NCBI RefSeq assembly: GCF_036898095.1
Contig: NC_090744.1
Span: forward strand, 95,456,495 to 95,520,494
Source of the DNA: Palaemon carinicauda
Lineage: Eukaryota; Arthropoda; Malacostraca; Decapoda; Palaemonidae
Length of the DNA: 64,000 nucleotides
Direction: 5' to 3'
Below the pieces are notes generated by a model. That model was given only the letters and a program-made list of their open reading frames with translations, made no database searches and was not told where the DNA came from. Shown one piece after another: positions 11,650 to 24,091 of this stretch (position 1 is the stretch's first letter; every line of letters begins with the position of its first letter). A program made the position numbers and the translations under genes.

Positions 11650-14600
11650 GGGACGCAATATCCTGAACGAATCAATGGACCACCCAGGGTTCGGCCGTGT
11701 GGTGAAGCCACCTCTGCCAGCAGCTTTGCAGGCATCCCCCCACAGGTGGACAAATGGGAGGACTGCCTATTCTCGTGGGAATGTCCTCAGCCGGATCCTT
11801 TCTTTCCCTCTCCCCCCAACGAAAGGCTTACTTTGACATCTTTTGACCCTGTTGTTTCGGGTTTCTAGCCCTTTTTGCTTGTGGTTTCCATTGTGGCTGA
11901 GAGGGATAAGGTCTGGCTGTCAGGACCTTCTGGATGAGGGAGTCCTGGCTGGCCTCCTCCACCTCTTTGCCACCCACTCGACATGCCTAATGGAGATGTC
12001 TATGGAATCTACCTATGACAGCATTTCTCCTCTTCAGGATGGTGTTAGCCCAAAGATTCACCACCTGATGGGAGAGGAACTCAATGGCCAGAGTTCCAGA
12101 CAATAGGAAAATCTAAGTCTAGAGGACTCGTAAGACAGATCCTTAGATCAAATCAGTTGTCCTAAAGACCAAAATCAGAAGTCGAGCCACAAGGTCGGCT
12201 GCATGGCGTACTTTGCCTCCTTCTTCTGGTTGAGAATCTCGGAGGCCGAAAATAAGACAAAGTCCCGTAAGCTTCTCAAAGGGCTTAGTACTCGAGAGTG
12301 CCTCCACGGAGTGGTCGAGATGCAGGGTAGGGAGAGACTCCCCGAGCATCTTGTAGTACCTGCTCTGAAACTTATATGGAGGAGGGAGGAACTTGGAGGA
12401 TGAGTTGGAGCGGAGCGAGGAGATGGACCCAGTTGTCTGGGATACTGCCTTCTGTTTGGCACTCATCAACCCCTTTGACCAGGGCAGAGCTGTACTGGCC
12501 CTCTGCGGTTTCCTTGTACAGGTAAAACTGGTCAAGGACAGTTTCCTATCCATCTAGAGGAGCTACCGATGGATCTGGTAGCCCATCGATGGATCGGATG
12601 CAGGCTAAGATCGGCCAGAAGGCATGATCAGACTCTTCCCCTCATCCTCTGTTAGCTTAGGGCTAGCGGCAGCTGGCAAAGCGTCGTCCTCGGGATCCCT
12701 TTGCCCTTCCACATCTGAACTCTCACCCATAGGAGCCTGGAGTGGGTTGTAGTCGTTATCGGGATAGACCAAAGACAGGACTGCTAAGGAAGTACTCGCT
12801 TCCAGCTGCCTAGGAGGCAGCGAAGAGGGAAGCCTGGCCGAGGATTTAGGGATGGTAAATGAATCCTTCGGCTCCCTACTTCGAGGCATGCGAACCTCTG
12901 TCAGCGAGGGCCTAAAAGGGTCTGCTGGTCTATGGGGCGGGATGGAAATCCACCGCCGGAGGGAGCATGTCGCGCCCAGTCCCTGTAGTAAGTTAACCTG
13001 TCTTCCTTGGGAGGCGAAGGACAGATCCTCTTCTTCTTCCCCCTAGGTCTGGCCTGTAGCATCTTGAACTGCAAGTGGCTACACTGGAGTTCTTGAACAC
13101 ACTCTTTCCGAGGCCTCTTGCGAATGGAGAAAGGTGTCCCTATCAGAAGGACCCGGATGAGCGGCATCCTCTTAACTCCTACTAGAATCGGCAGGAGGGT
13201 AAGCCCCAGGGATGAGAGGTGGCAACAAAGGAATCCTAGGAGTACCTCCTAAGGACTGGAAGCGACGAATGACCCCCGTCACAGCTTGACGCATTACACT
13301 GAATAATGCTCCAAGCCATTGGGGGATTATGGACTCCCGAAGAACTTGTGTGGAGGTCCTTAGAAAGACACGGATCCTTGGGTTTAGGAACCTCGGCAGG
13401 TTTCTTAACCCTCTTGCCTGAGGGAGGCTTCCCAGCAGGCAAGATTGGCACAGGCCTACCCTTAGGGATAAGGTCTGGGCGTTGTCATGTGGGCGACTGA
13501 CGTCTCTGATGCGATGGAAGCCTTTTAGACTTGAGACGGATGGGTGTCTCTCCTTGCAGGAGGGTTACCCTGGGAGGGGTGACCTTCTGCAGCAAAATAT
13601 AGAGATGGTACTTCGTCCAAGGACAAGGTAGCCACCGGGGCGAGGCGAGGTTGGTTTTATGATGGCAAACCACAAGAACCCTCTCTCGAACGAGAAGTAG
13701 GAACGTTAATCTCCGGCGTTTCAAAAGCGTCACATGACGCAGCGTGAGACTGAGCTGGTTAAAGTGGTGGAAAACCAGGAGGGGGAGCAACAGTGGATCG
13801 TAAACCCCGGTTGCACGACCCATAAGAGTCCACACGACGAGGACCTTGAGGAACCTCGTCACTAACTCCTGTTAGATGGATAATAGGACGATGGCTGCGA
13901 GAACCCGAGGGTTCAGCGTAGCGCTGGTCGTGTGAGCACGAACGCTCTATGCGATGAGAGTCCGAAGACTCTGTCATGAGAGTAAAACTCGATGACGCGG
14001 GTTCGTGCGACGAGGAGAGAACTCTGTGCTACGAGAATCCGAGGGTTCAGCATAGCATCCGGCACGAGAACCCACAGGCTCAGCGATATCGACGTTACAA
14101 GACCCCGAAGGGTCAACATAACGGGAAACTATGGTTTCCCTGCTACAAGACCCCCGAAAGATCAACGTGACGAATAGCAAGAGTGCCTGAGGGCTCAGCA
14201 TAACCTGGGTCGCGAGAGACCGTGAAGGGTCAGCGCAATGGAAAACCAAGGTTTCCCTGTCTAGAGACCCGGAAGGGTCAGTGTGACAAGAGACACGAGA
14301 GCCCAAAGGCTCAGAGTAACCAGGGTTAAGAAAGCCCGAAGGGTCAGCGTAACAGGAAACCGAGGTTTCCTTGTCACGAGAGCCCGAAGGGTCAGCGTGA
14401 CTGATGGCACGAGAGCCCGTAGGCTCAGCCTAACCATCGTTACGAGAGCCCGTAGGCTCAGCCTAACCATCGTTACGAGAGCCCGTAGGCTCAGCCTAAC
14501 CATCGTTACGAGAGCCCGTAGGCTCAGCATACAGTAACTGGAACTCGAAAGTTCCAAGTCGCGAGAACCAGTAAGTTGAACGTGACGGAGGCCCGAAGGA

Positions 14601-15450
14601 CTCCCAGGGTCTTATGATCACGCCAGCCCACAGGGTGACTGTCACGAGACCCTGAGGGGTTAATGTAAGGAAAACCAGCAGGTTCAAAAAGACGTCTCCT
14701 CACAGCCCGAGGAGGAGACTGATCCAGCTCTAGAGATACCTCCGGAGAGGAACGCAGGCAGACTCCACCCAAGGAGAAGACTGATCCAACTCTAGAGATA
14801 CCTCCTCCGCAGGGAGGTTTGTTCTCCGGAAGGATAATAGGCTTAGGACAAGGCTCTCGTTTCGCCCATGAAGGAGAACCAAAAGCGTACGGGCACCGCC
14901 AATGCCCCGAGGCGGTTTTTTCTCGCGAACAAGAGACTCGTTCCCCCGAAAGGAGAAACCTGCCTCGGATAAAGCTTTGCCACCGCCTCTGGTGGATCAG
15001 CAAACTACTCGGCGTTGGAAACAGACTCAAGGCCTGACCGATTGGCTGCAGCGCCTGCGCCCACACAAAGAGGATCAACCTACACGGAGGAAGATGACCG
15101 CCTTCACTCCGCTCCCCTCTGAAGAAGCTCAGAGAGCTTCCTTTGAAAGGGGGACCATCAATGCCCAAAAGAATACAAGATCCAAGATTCTTCGATTTCG
15201 AGGAAGACCCCGAAGGTGAAGAATCAGGCTTAGACTTCTTCTTCTTCTTCCTATGCCCAAACCCTCTTCCACTGGGAGGCAGGCCACTCCCAACACTCAA
15301 CACAGGTGTCATCCCGTGAAAACCAATGGTCCCGCCAAGCCGGGCGCAGGAGGTGAGGGTCAGTTTCAAAGGATGACACGAAGGTAGCGCAGGTGCGGCC
15401 TTAGCGACCAGGACACATCCGCATAACGGGACAGCAAACACACTCACACC
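11650..15450 (-). pseudogene. gag-like region of DIRS B, multiply broken
   Basis: This stretch fills the position of DIRS ORF1, between RT and the right ITR, and no frame stays open for more than about 310 codons. At the N-terminal end, frames around 15,240-15,440 include C-V-E-C-W-E-W-P-A-S and a poly-Lys tract; similar W-P-A-S words recur in DIRS C. The middle (13,890-14,690) is a degenerate short-repeat array that in one frame reads A-E-P-S-G-S-R units. The C-terminal end (12,143-12,553) precedes the LINE insertion. Gag proteins of this kind are presumed to package element RNA. Assignment is mainly positional. Confidence 0.55.
13890..14690. repeat. degenerate minisatellite within gag of DIRS B
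   Basis: Units share the core CGAGAGCCCGAAGGGTCAGC and appear about 15-20 times at roughly 33-50 bp spacing. From about 14,410 to 14,530 three adjacent 33 bp units are nearly identical. A 33 bp unit is 11 codons, so it stays in frame. Confidence 0.85.
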
Positions 15451-15484
15451 TGCACAAAAGAAAAAGAAAAAACTTAATAATAGT

Positions 15485-15710
15485 CAAGGCAAGTTTTTAA
15501 GTTACGGGAGCCAAAGTAAAAGTGGTTACTCAGCCGACGGGTGTGAGTGAGCGTGGGTAACTGGTCTACCCCACCCGCTAACTAGCAGATGGGAGTAGTT
15601 ATCCCCCACTAAAATTGTCTTGGCTAGTTTTCAGCATTGCCAAAAATTTAATACCCCTATAAATAGTAAAGGAACTTGTATTTGCGTCTGAACAAATAAC
15701 AGCAATTGAC
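15485..15710. repeat. right inverted terminal repeat of DIRS B
   Basis: The reverse complement aligns with 8,146-8,330, including the shared words GCTAGTTTTCAGC / GCTGAAAACTAGC and ACAATTTTAGTG / CACTAAAATTGT. Its outermost part matches the direct copy at 8,411-8,452. Confidence 0.8.
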
Positions 15711-15719
15711 GGGGAAAAA

Positions 15720-18263
15720 AGGCCCGAAAGAGCTTGAGTAGGTAAAGTTCATAAGCAGCAGCAACTGAAAAGAACAGGACTTATTTTTAACCAGGAAGAT
15801 CTTTCCAAGAGATGATTTCAACCAAACCTTTTCCTTGAGTATTCTATCACAATGCCTTTTCAAGGGATGTTTTCAACTAGAGATGATGAATGTAAAAAAA
15901 GGCTAATAGGAAACGACCACATATAGAAATGAAGAAAGGCTGAAGACAAAGATACGTATAGTCGACAAGTAATCAAAAGTACTGGAAACCTTGATCAACA
16001 GAAATTCTCCAAAAAGAAAAAGAACCTTGAATGGATTGAAGAGGAAGACATTAAATTTGTGCATAATACAACAAGGCGGAAGCATGACGTCAGTTCGGAC
16101 AATGAGTTCTAGAAAGACTAAATTCTACAAAACAAATGACAAGCAACAAAAAAATATTTGGAAATAAACACATCCTCGTGTAGCAGACAGCATTTATTAA
16201 AAAAAAATTCATACAAAATAAATGTCCTCCGCTGTTAAATCAGCTTTTTTTTAAATGTTACATACAAAAGAATTGTCAAAAGAGTGGGAACACTTTCTAA
16301 TTCACAAATGTACATTTGCAATATCATATTGCAATATCATGTATATAATCTTTGCATTTATAATGTCACTAGGCCTTGGAAGTTTTTATTTTTAAACACT
16401 GCTCATTCTAACACAGTTCCAGAGGATTAGCAGCTATACACACAGGAACTTTATTTTACCAACCCTTGCTGTCATGAGGGAATAATTTTTTTTTAGGAAT
16501 AGATATTTTCCAACAACCTCTATAAGTTTGTTATTTCTAAACCATACTTCAATGTCCTCTAGAGAAAAATATATCTTCCAGCAATTCAAGTCAATAGTCG
16601 CATTCCATACTTTATACTTCACATACAATATAGTAAAATGACAATCATTACAGTGCACATATTTACAAGTTTTCCTACATGAAATAATATTGGCATTTAT
16701 AAAAAAAAACATTTATGGACTAGAAATATATCTGTGATAATAAAACAATTAGAAAAAGATATTATGAAATAGTACTGTAATGCTCCCAAATTAAACAGGT
16801 TTAAGATCTCCGTAGGTTCATGGGAAAAAAGAAAATCCTACCAGCAAACACCACAAACTACTTAAATTCCAATACTTTATACAAAACACCACAAACTTCT
16901 TGAATTTCAATACTTTATACAATACAATCACCAAACAATGAATATGCAAAATAGTATAACAGTAAAATTAACAAACCCAGCTATTTATGATATTTAACAT
17001 TATCCAAAATATATCACAGTCTTCATTAAAAAACTCTCTACTAAGAAAAAGTTTTGAATAAATACTTCAAAGAATCCAGTCTAAGGTATCCTTGTATATA
17101 GCAAATTCATATTAGAAAATAAAACTAAACAATTTCATAAACAATAAGAGAAACTAAAATAAATAATCGGCCCAAAACTAAATCAGAGCCTTTTTTTTAT
17201 TTTCATTATTTCCAAACAACAAAGTTGCAAAAACTGCAAAACAAAAACAATACCGGTACGGTACGCCCCACAATATGTTACATCCACTTTCTAGACAATA
17301 GTTGCCTAACCTAATTACCCACTGGAAGGGACAAGACTGGAGATCATAGTTTAGCTCACTTTGAGCAAAAAATATACAAAAACTATTCATACTAGCTTTT
17401 AACTATAAAATGGCCTCAATGAAATATATGTACTCGAGACAAATATTTCCATCATCTTGAAATTGGATGGTTAAGAAACTAGTTTATTATGGAACATTGT
17501 TGCTGGAGTCTTAGGTTGCGAGTTCAGTAATGTGAGATTGGTAGGCTACTTTCAGTTAAAAGATTAATAAGATTTTATGATAAAATATCTAAAAATTAAA
17601 AAAAATATTCATACAATATATATTTGCCAACTAAAAGTACAGTATTACTGGTTACAATGTCTGATAATGGTACAATTCTCCAAATTCATTCATAAACAGT
17701 ACCTATATAATTGCCCAACATTGAAAATGTTACCACATTTATTTAAATGGCATGAATATTAATGAATCAAAATATCCAAGCAGTGTGGTCATATTACGTA
17801 ACTACCATGATGCTCTTGATTTTCTCCACTTTTGGTGAAACTTAGAACTTGCACAACACAAACCCAATGAATATTGGGACAAGAATTTCTTGATACCACT
17901 ACAGACAAAGTACAACAAAGGCATTATTTTCAAGTAATGGCACTTATTAGCTGAAACATTGTACATTTGACATTTTAGTTTAACAGAGGAAATGGTCAAC
18001 AGAAAGAATTTTCGTAAGTTATGAAATTACTAACGAACATTTCTATCACAAATGGAGCATTACAAAATTTCTATTATATTGTCAAATTTTAATTAAAAAC
18101 TATCCATAAAAAAAATTCAACAATACTCCATACGCTGATCTCTATATATTATTAAATGTAGGAGAAATTAACACATACAAAACTTGACAATATAGCATAA
18201 ACCTAAAACAGTAATAGACCGTAGCAAGAAACAAATTATGGTTATTCAGATAAACACAACTGC
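15720..18263. other. AT-rich region: probable 3' UTR of the host gene, then intergenic
   Basis: No coding frame or repeat is recognised. Minus-strand AATAAA at 16,193-16,198 is a candidate polyadenylation signal for the host gene, giving a 3' UTR of about 2.1 kb. This is a guess from position, and other AATAAA words occur. Confidence 0.35.
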
Positions 18264-18319
18264 TTATTTTCTTCTTGATGACTTTACAGAAGTTTTTGAA
18301 TGCTTCACAAAGGTCTCTT

Positions 18320-18396
18320 CTACTTCTCTTTCCGAGGACGACCTGGCTTTCTCCGTGTCTGAATGTGAACTGGTTTTTTCAATTTTTGCATGGGTT
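18320..18396 (-). CDS. last exon of ELYS-like gene (AT-hook reading frame)
   Basis: The acceptor is TTTCAG (CT at 18,397-18,398). Joined to the phase-1 donor of exon 21,248-21,553, the exon reads E-P-M-Q-K-L-K-K-P-V-H-I-Q-T-R-R-K-P-G-R-P-R-K-E-K and stops at TAG, 18,320-18,322. K-P-G-R-P-R-K is a textbook AT-hook core that binds the minor groove of AT-rich DNA, fitting a chromatin-associated protein; ELYS proteins carry AT-hooks in their tails. If the 73 bp exon at 20,445-20,517 is included, the same exon is read in another frame and ends at 18,264 with a charged tail of about 45 residues lacking the AT-hook. RNA data would decide; I prefer the AT-hook frame because the motif is unlikely by chance. 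Confidence 0.55.
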
Positions 18397-18984
18397 CTGA
18401 AATGGGATGAATAATTAACATACAGGTTCGATAATCAACTAAACACTTCTTAAATAAGGATCACCAGTAGTGGCTTTAGTTACCAGTTACCAGAAATGAT
18501 AAATAAAATCAGCACATCCTTACATCACATTATTAAAATAACAATCTAATTAACAATCATACCAATTATGTGATACTGTACAGTAGTTCATCACAAATAC
18601 TCACCAAAAAGTTTCTAATAATTTTACTCAAAGTGAAGGAACAAACGGGTAGCAAATTATAGTACCACAACATATTTTCATTTCATTAAAACTGGGAACA
18701 AGTTCCATGACATTTCCATATATTGCTCGAACGATACATACAGTATTAAAACTTGAAGGAAGAGTTGTCCCATTAAATAGTTAAAGAAATGTAAATTTGA
18801 TGACAAATTGTACATCCCATTATTTTCAGCTCTAATATTGTATTCATTGACTCTGAGGAGATTGAAATTAAGGTACAATATTTGGAGTCCCTAAAATAGA
18901 ATAAACAGACTGAAATTAAAATAAGACAATTACTGGACCAACCCCTAACTAACTAAACTAACTATCTATTATCTATTCTATCTA

Positions 18985-19135
18985 GCAGGGGAAAGAAGAG
19001 ATGATGGAGTGGCGAGCTAAGAATATTTGTGGGTATAGACTGGCATAAAAAGACCATAAACAAATGCAAGTGGAAGAACTTTTCTGAAGCCTTTGTCCTG
19101 CAGTGGACCATCAACGGCAGCTGCAGCTGATATAG
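18985..19135 (+). mobile_element. LINE 3'-end fragment (weak)
   Basis: The sequence around GAAGCCTTTGTCCTGCAGTG resembles the C-terminal and 3' UTR end of decapod LINEs as I remember them. No frame is kept and no partner was found in this window, so the call is tentative. It lies in the last intron of the host gene. Confidence 0.3.
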
Positions 19136-19469
19136 AAATAGAGATATATCATATTATATACACGATTATCGATGGATGTATAGAGTCATCGTTTTGTTTA
19201 CTGTACTAGCAATAAGTTCATTTAGCCATTTCTCACATCACACAATCGCATTAATATCGCCTTTGGTAGAAGGGAGTTAGCGAGTCATCAGCTGATTACC
19301 AAAAGAAATATCTTGCTATTGCACTATAATAACGAAGCAAATGAAAATATTTTTTTTTCTATTTCATATGAATGATAATTGGTGGTTTATATTTTATGTC
19401 TATTGAGTGAGTATTTGTAAGTGATTAGTTGGGTGTTTGAGGGTTGTCAAACTTCCCTATACAAATTTT

Positions 19470-19556
19470 TCCTAGTGTTAAGACGCAGGGTGATTTTTGG
19501 GGTAATTTTTCAGGCAAAAAGGTGCGTCTTATGACACGGGAAATACGGTACTTTAA
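19470..19556. repeat. possible MITE end (TAAGACGC / GTGCGTCTTA inverted words)
   Basis: TAAGACGCAGGGTGATTTTT and, about 40 bp later, AAAAAGGTGCGTCTTATGAC form an imperfect inverted pair, followed by GGGAAATACGGTA. This resembles the terminal sequence of widespread animal MITEs. The other end was not found. Confidence 0.35.
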
Positions 19557-20444
19557 AACAAAATTTGATACATCAATAAATTGGAGGCTCTTAGAATTTT
19601 CTTTCCATTTGAGAGAACTTAATTATACAGTAAATTATTTTATATGCAAGGTAAAATACATTTCATAAAATCACTATAAATAAGAAATGTTTAATAAACA
19701 ACCAATGTACATACTTCAAGAAAAACTTGCTGTAATTCCTCCACACAAAAGCTAACTCTTGTCTTCATTAAACCTTTAAATGACAGCATCTGAATTATTT
19801 CACAATTTAGAAAAAAGATCAATGATAACAACATTCAGCTGCCTTCTTCTTAGTCTTTAAGATGGTAATTAGTGAAGTGTTACATGCAATAATTGTAACG
19901 TCTTCTACATTGTTAGGATCCCATATAAAAGTTTTCGACTGGACCACAATGACCAAAATAAATTTGACAGGCTGCCCAATCTAGAGCCTGTGTTCCACAT
20001 AAGGTGGGCCAATCATAATTTACTGAGCCAAAATAACAACTAGTTTACAATCAAGCAAATATGATATTCATGCATAATAGAAATCAGCAAAACATTACAC
20101 ACAAACATGATTGGAATACAAATTCTACACCATATGACTGAAATATCCAACAAAAAATCTGTCCACAATTAAAAATAATTGAAAATCTAACACACCACAA
20201 AATGAACATTAATAACTTGCATAAAAGAACAGAGCTTGAATTTTTTTTTTTAAGTATCTCTTAGCTGAACTATGTTCTCGATAATACAATAAGGCAACAT
20301 TATTTGTGAATATATTATTCACTTGTAAATGCCCTTTGAGATATTAATTTGTGCCAAACCAAAGCTATGACAGAAACAGTGGGTATGTTACTATTATTTA
20401 TAAACCTAATATTTTATGATTTAAATTGAACATCTTCAACATAC

Positions 20445-20517
20445 TTAACAATCCTTCCTTGAGGCTGTGGAGGTGAAAAGAGAAATTCAACTGCTTCCCC
20501 CATTAAACTCTGAAGGG
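20445..20517 (-). CDS. candidate optional 73 bp exon of ELYS-like gene
   Basis: The acceptor is a pyrimidine-rich TTACCTTTCAG (CT at 20,518-20,519) and the donor is GTATGT (reverse complement at 20,439-20,444). Entered in phase 1 from exon 21,248-21,553 it reads A-L-Q-S-L-M-G-E-A-V-E-F-L-F-S-P-P-Q-P and leaves in phase 2. F-L-F-S-P-P echoes F-I-F-A-E-P near the end of the previous exon, which favours real coding sequence. Being 73 bp, it changes the frame of the last exon when included. If its donor is not used, the frame ends after V-E-D-V-Q-F-K-S at a TAA just downstream. It is either an alternative exon or a cryptic one. Confidence 0.45.
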
Positions 20518-21247
20518 CTGAAAGGTAAGCATGAAAAAATAACTAAAGAAAATTAGCAAAACCTAATAAAAAGATATTGCAAAAAAATATAATATACCAC
20601 CAAAACATATATGAAACAATCTACAGAAGCAATTTCAAATCAGCTAGCTTAACTAGACAAAAAAAGCCAGGTACAATGCAAAAGAAAATTAAGCGCTATT
20701 CGCTATGCCAATGAAATTACTTCTATTACTAATGCAAAATCTATAAATAAGTACAGTAACTATTAACCAGCATTAGCTCAAATAATTCTACAAATTGAAA
20801 GCGGTTGCATTTCAAAAAAAACAACTATGATCATATCATTCTTGTTGTACGAGTAACCATTCAATTATGTTACACTACTCTCTGTACTCTTTAATTCCTT
20901 TTCATTTTCCCCTGGTCTATAAACCATATGCCTTTTAAAGGAAGGCTTAAAATATTAATAACTTTGAAAACCATTGTAATGTAGTTTATAGTTTCTTTAG
21001 TACGCTATTCATAATAAATCATCTTCCCTACCCATACAAATCAAAATGGTAATTTTAACCAAAGAAATACCATTTATGATTTGTTTGCATAAAAACAGTA
21101 TTTGTTACACAAAGTACATCATTGCAAATGAAAAAACAAAACACAAGAAAAACATGGTTAGAATGAAACATTAGCAGGATGAGATTAGTAAAATCAAATG
21201 TTAGCAGGTAAAAAATACCTACACACAAAACTGACTTTTGTACATAC

Positions 21248-21553
21248 CTCTTGATTGTCTTGCGGTGATGACAGGCTTTGGTTCGGCAAAAATAAATTGT
21301 GGTTTGGAAGTGACTTCTTCTTTTTCAACTTTCTTCTCGGAATCTGTGCTCACTTCAATCATTAATTTGGATTCTTTGTTTGATTTCTTATTCTCGTTTA
21401 TATCAATACTTACTGCCTGACTTCCAGACTCTATTTCTAAGACAGATGCCTCAAGGTCTTTTGTTGTTCTTCGAATGGATTTGAGAGGCTTCTTTACCTT
21501 AGAGGATTCCGTCTCACTATCTTCTCCTGGTGATGATGCTCCATTATTAATCA
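21248..21553 (-). CDS. exon of ELYS-like gene, 306 bp
   Basis: The acceptor chosen is TTTATTAG (CT at 21,554-21,555) because it keeps phase and has the better pyrimidine tract; a second AG 15 bp downstream is also in frame. The donor is GTATGT. The protein reads V-I-N-N-G-A-S-S-P-G-E-D, then a Lys/Glu-rich, low-complexity stretch, and ends F-I-F-A-E-P-K-P-V-I-T-A-R-Q-S-R. It is mostly charged residues and predicted disordered by composition. Both boundaries are phase 1, like the neighbouring exons, so it could be skipped without a frameshift. No domain is recognised. Confidence 0.8.
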
Positions 21554-21739
21554 CTAATAAAGGTGAACCTTAACTTTATCGGTTAAATCCAATCCTAACT
21601 TTTGTGCTCTACATAAACCTCAACTTATCTAGTTAATAATTTCACTAGTCAATAATAATTTAGATTTCCACCATAAAGACACATCCAACTATTATCAAAT
21701 GGCATTTGCAAAGGCTGTTTATAAAGAAATCCATCCTTG

Positions 21740-22018
<279 letters not shown>

Positions 22019-23640
22019 GAAAACCATAGTTAATGGATATTATAAAAGAAAATTAAGTTCAGATGGGAACAGACTTGATGCTATGTAATGCTCTGTATAA
22101 CAGCTGGTGTTACAAAAGATTCTGTAAATACTGTAGTTGAATGCCAATATGTTGGATACAGGAGTTGATATTAAGAGATCTTAAAATAAAAAAGCAACTG
22201 CCTGATTACTGATAAGTAAGAATACTGTATCCTATCAAAATTTGTGACATGTATGAGGCTTGTATATTTTATGCAGGAGAGAGATGTGCACTTGCAAAGA
22301 AATTAAGAAGTTTTGAAGAGATTTTATTACAAAATGTGGAGCTTCATGGCAGGAATGCACTGGAAGATGATATTGAAAATTAGTTAGTTGCTGCTAAGAT
22401 GTGATGACCAGAGGCTGGAAAAGAGCTCAAAGATCGAGATGGTTCAGACATTGTGATGGTATGGGGAGGAGATTTAGTCAAAATGGTAACGGGCATGGAC
22501 ATAGCATAAAATGGACAAGTGTAAAGAAGCCGAAAATTATGGATAAACACCAACTGCTATCTTTCAGCTTCTTCTTTCATCACTGATTTCTACTATTGAT
22601 CAGATGCTCCAAAATTATATTTCTATAGTATAACCAGATCACTTGGTTATGTTTATAGATTGTCATGGAGCCGGCTCAAAAGAATTTGTAAAGTTATTAT
22701 GTAAAAATTGAAGGAAGGTAAGTCAAGTTGAACAGTTAAATAGGAAGAGGTCGCCTGTAATTTTTGACTAGCAAAGAACTCTTACTACTGTTAGCTTTGA
22801 ATAGAATAATGCAAACTGTTAGCAGTAACAGTAGTTAAATTCAGTGAAAGTTTGTGAAAAACAAAATACCAAGGCCAAGCAATGCAACTAATTGCTGAAT
22901 AGATAGTAGATTTTACTTTTAAAACTGCCAGCAGTATGCCAAGTTACGTCCCGCTATAAATGATATGCTTTATGGGGCATTCCACCTAAAATACTCTTAC
23001 TTTCCCAACAATTTTTTCTTGGAAACTAATGATTTAATTTCACTTTAAATACATTTTTTGTTGGTTTATATCCATCATTTTCCTAACTTCCTGTCTGAAG
23101 TTTTCCCTCCAGCCATAACTTCATTAAACCAAAGTTCTAAAAATAATCATAATCATTAGCAAACGAATGGTTTATAGTTATAAGACTTTTTTATGGATGC
23201 ACTCTTCAACTTCACCAGTTCTTGGGGCAAGTCTTAAACAGGTTGTACACCTTTGAAATACTGTATCATCACCACATGCATGTTACAATAAGGCTTTATA
23301 AGAAATCAAGAATAGTGTTGGAAACCAGTTTTTTTATATTTATTTCTAAACTGTATTAGCCTAATATTCATATTGCCTTTCTCTGGAAGCTATTTTATTG
23401 TCATTTACCCTTGAAAATAAAGATTTTCCTGTTTTCTTTCCTTTCAATGCCTTTAGTAAAGTAATACAACAATCTAGTGGTTAACGGCAATAACCAATGG
23501 CTGTGTGTCTGTCTTAAGTCTCCAAGTCAAAAAATTTTCCTATCCTCTTGACACCATGTCAGTGGGGGAGGGGGTTAACATGTATATGAATAAGAAAAAT
23601 TATAGAAATAAATTTTACTATTAGAATTCCATTTACTTCC
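22019..23640. other. intron sequence without a recognised feature
   Basis: AT-rich. A short plus-strand frame at 22,401-22,586 contains R-S-R-W-F-R-H, faintly like a LINE C-terminus, but it is too weak to call. Confidence 0.4.
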
Positions 23641-23669
23641 ACGAACCTCCCGTGATTCTCACATTGCTG

Positions 23670-24000
23670 GCCTATTCTTTCTACATCCTCCTCTGTCCTT
23701 AAACAAGTAACAACACTGAGATTACCAAACAATTCTTCTTTGCTCAAGGGGTTAACCACTGCACTGTAATTGTTCAGTGACTACTTTCATCTTAGTAAGG
23801 GTAGAAGAGACTAGATATGGAGAAGGACACACCAAAATCAAACCTTTGGTCTCTAAGTCTTGGGTAATGACAGAGCCTTTGTACCATGGCCTTCCACTAA
23901 TTTGGATTAGAGTTCTCTTGCTTGAGGGTACACTTGGGGATGCTGTTCTATCTTATTTCTCTTCCGCTTGTTTTTTTTTTTATATATTATTTTCTTTGTA
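23670..24000 (+). repeat. partial copy of the ~650 bp TAA-tailed repeat
   Basis: It shares long stretches with 4,985-5,270, for example GATTACCAAACAATTCTTCT and TTAGAGTTCTCTTGCTTGAG. The 3' end is replaced by a 26 bp tandem array. Confidence 0.8.
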
Positions 24001-24091
24001 ATAAATATTATATTATTTTCTTTGTAATAAATATTATATTATTTTCTTTGTAATAAATATTATATTATTTTCTTTGTAATAAATATTTTAT
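23985..24091. repeat. 26 bp tandem repeat, about four copies
   Basis: Unit ATAAATATTATATTATTTTC plus TTTGTA, repeated almost without change directly after the truncated repeat at 23,670-24,000. Confidence 0.9.

Larger units (their letters stand above)
8104..15710 (-). mobile_element. DIRS-like retrotransposon B, complete outline but decayed
   Basis: Both ends are present: the reverse complement of 15,485-15,690 aligns closely with 8,146-8,330. The left end has the DIRS hairpin: 8,104-8,148 is an inverted match to 8,364-8,410, which is followed at once by a direct copy (8,411-8,452) matching the far right end. Reading minus, the order is gag-like (15,450 to 11,650), reverse transcriptase (11,280 to 10,650), RNase H and following domain (10,640 to 9,650), tyrosine recombinase (9,640 to 8,620). 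Every reading frame is split by stops or indels, and a LINE 3' fragment sits between gag and RT at 11,325-11,645. Length of about 7.6 kb is larger than a typical DIRS, partly from the insertion and the gag repeats. Confidence 0.85.
18397..20444. other. intron of the ELYS-like gene
   Basis: AT-rich intron sequence. Apart from the LINE-like fragment and MITE-like end listed separately, nothing coding is seen. Confidence 0.5.

Noticed and set aside
14400..14540. CRISPR-like direct repeats
   Set aside because: Units are contiguous 33 bp repeats without unique spacers, within a retrotransposon gene in a eukaryotic genome.
22401..22586. Small plus-strand protein with R-S-R-W-F-R-H
   Set aside because: Faint LINE-like word only, no second landmark and no repeat partner in the window.
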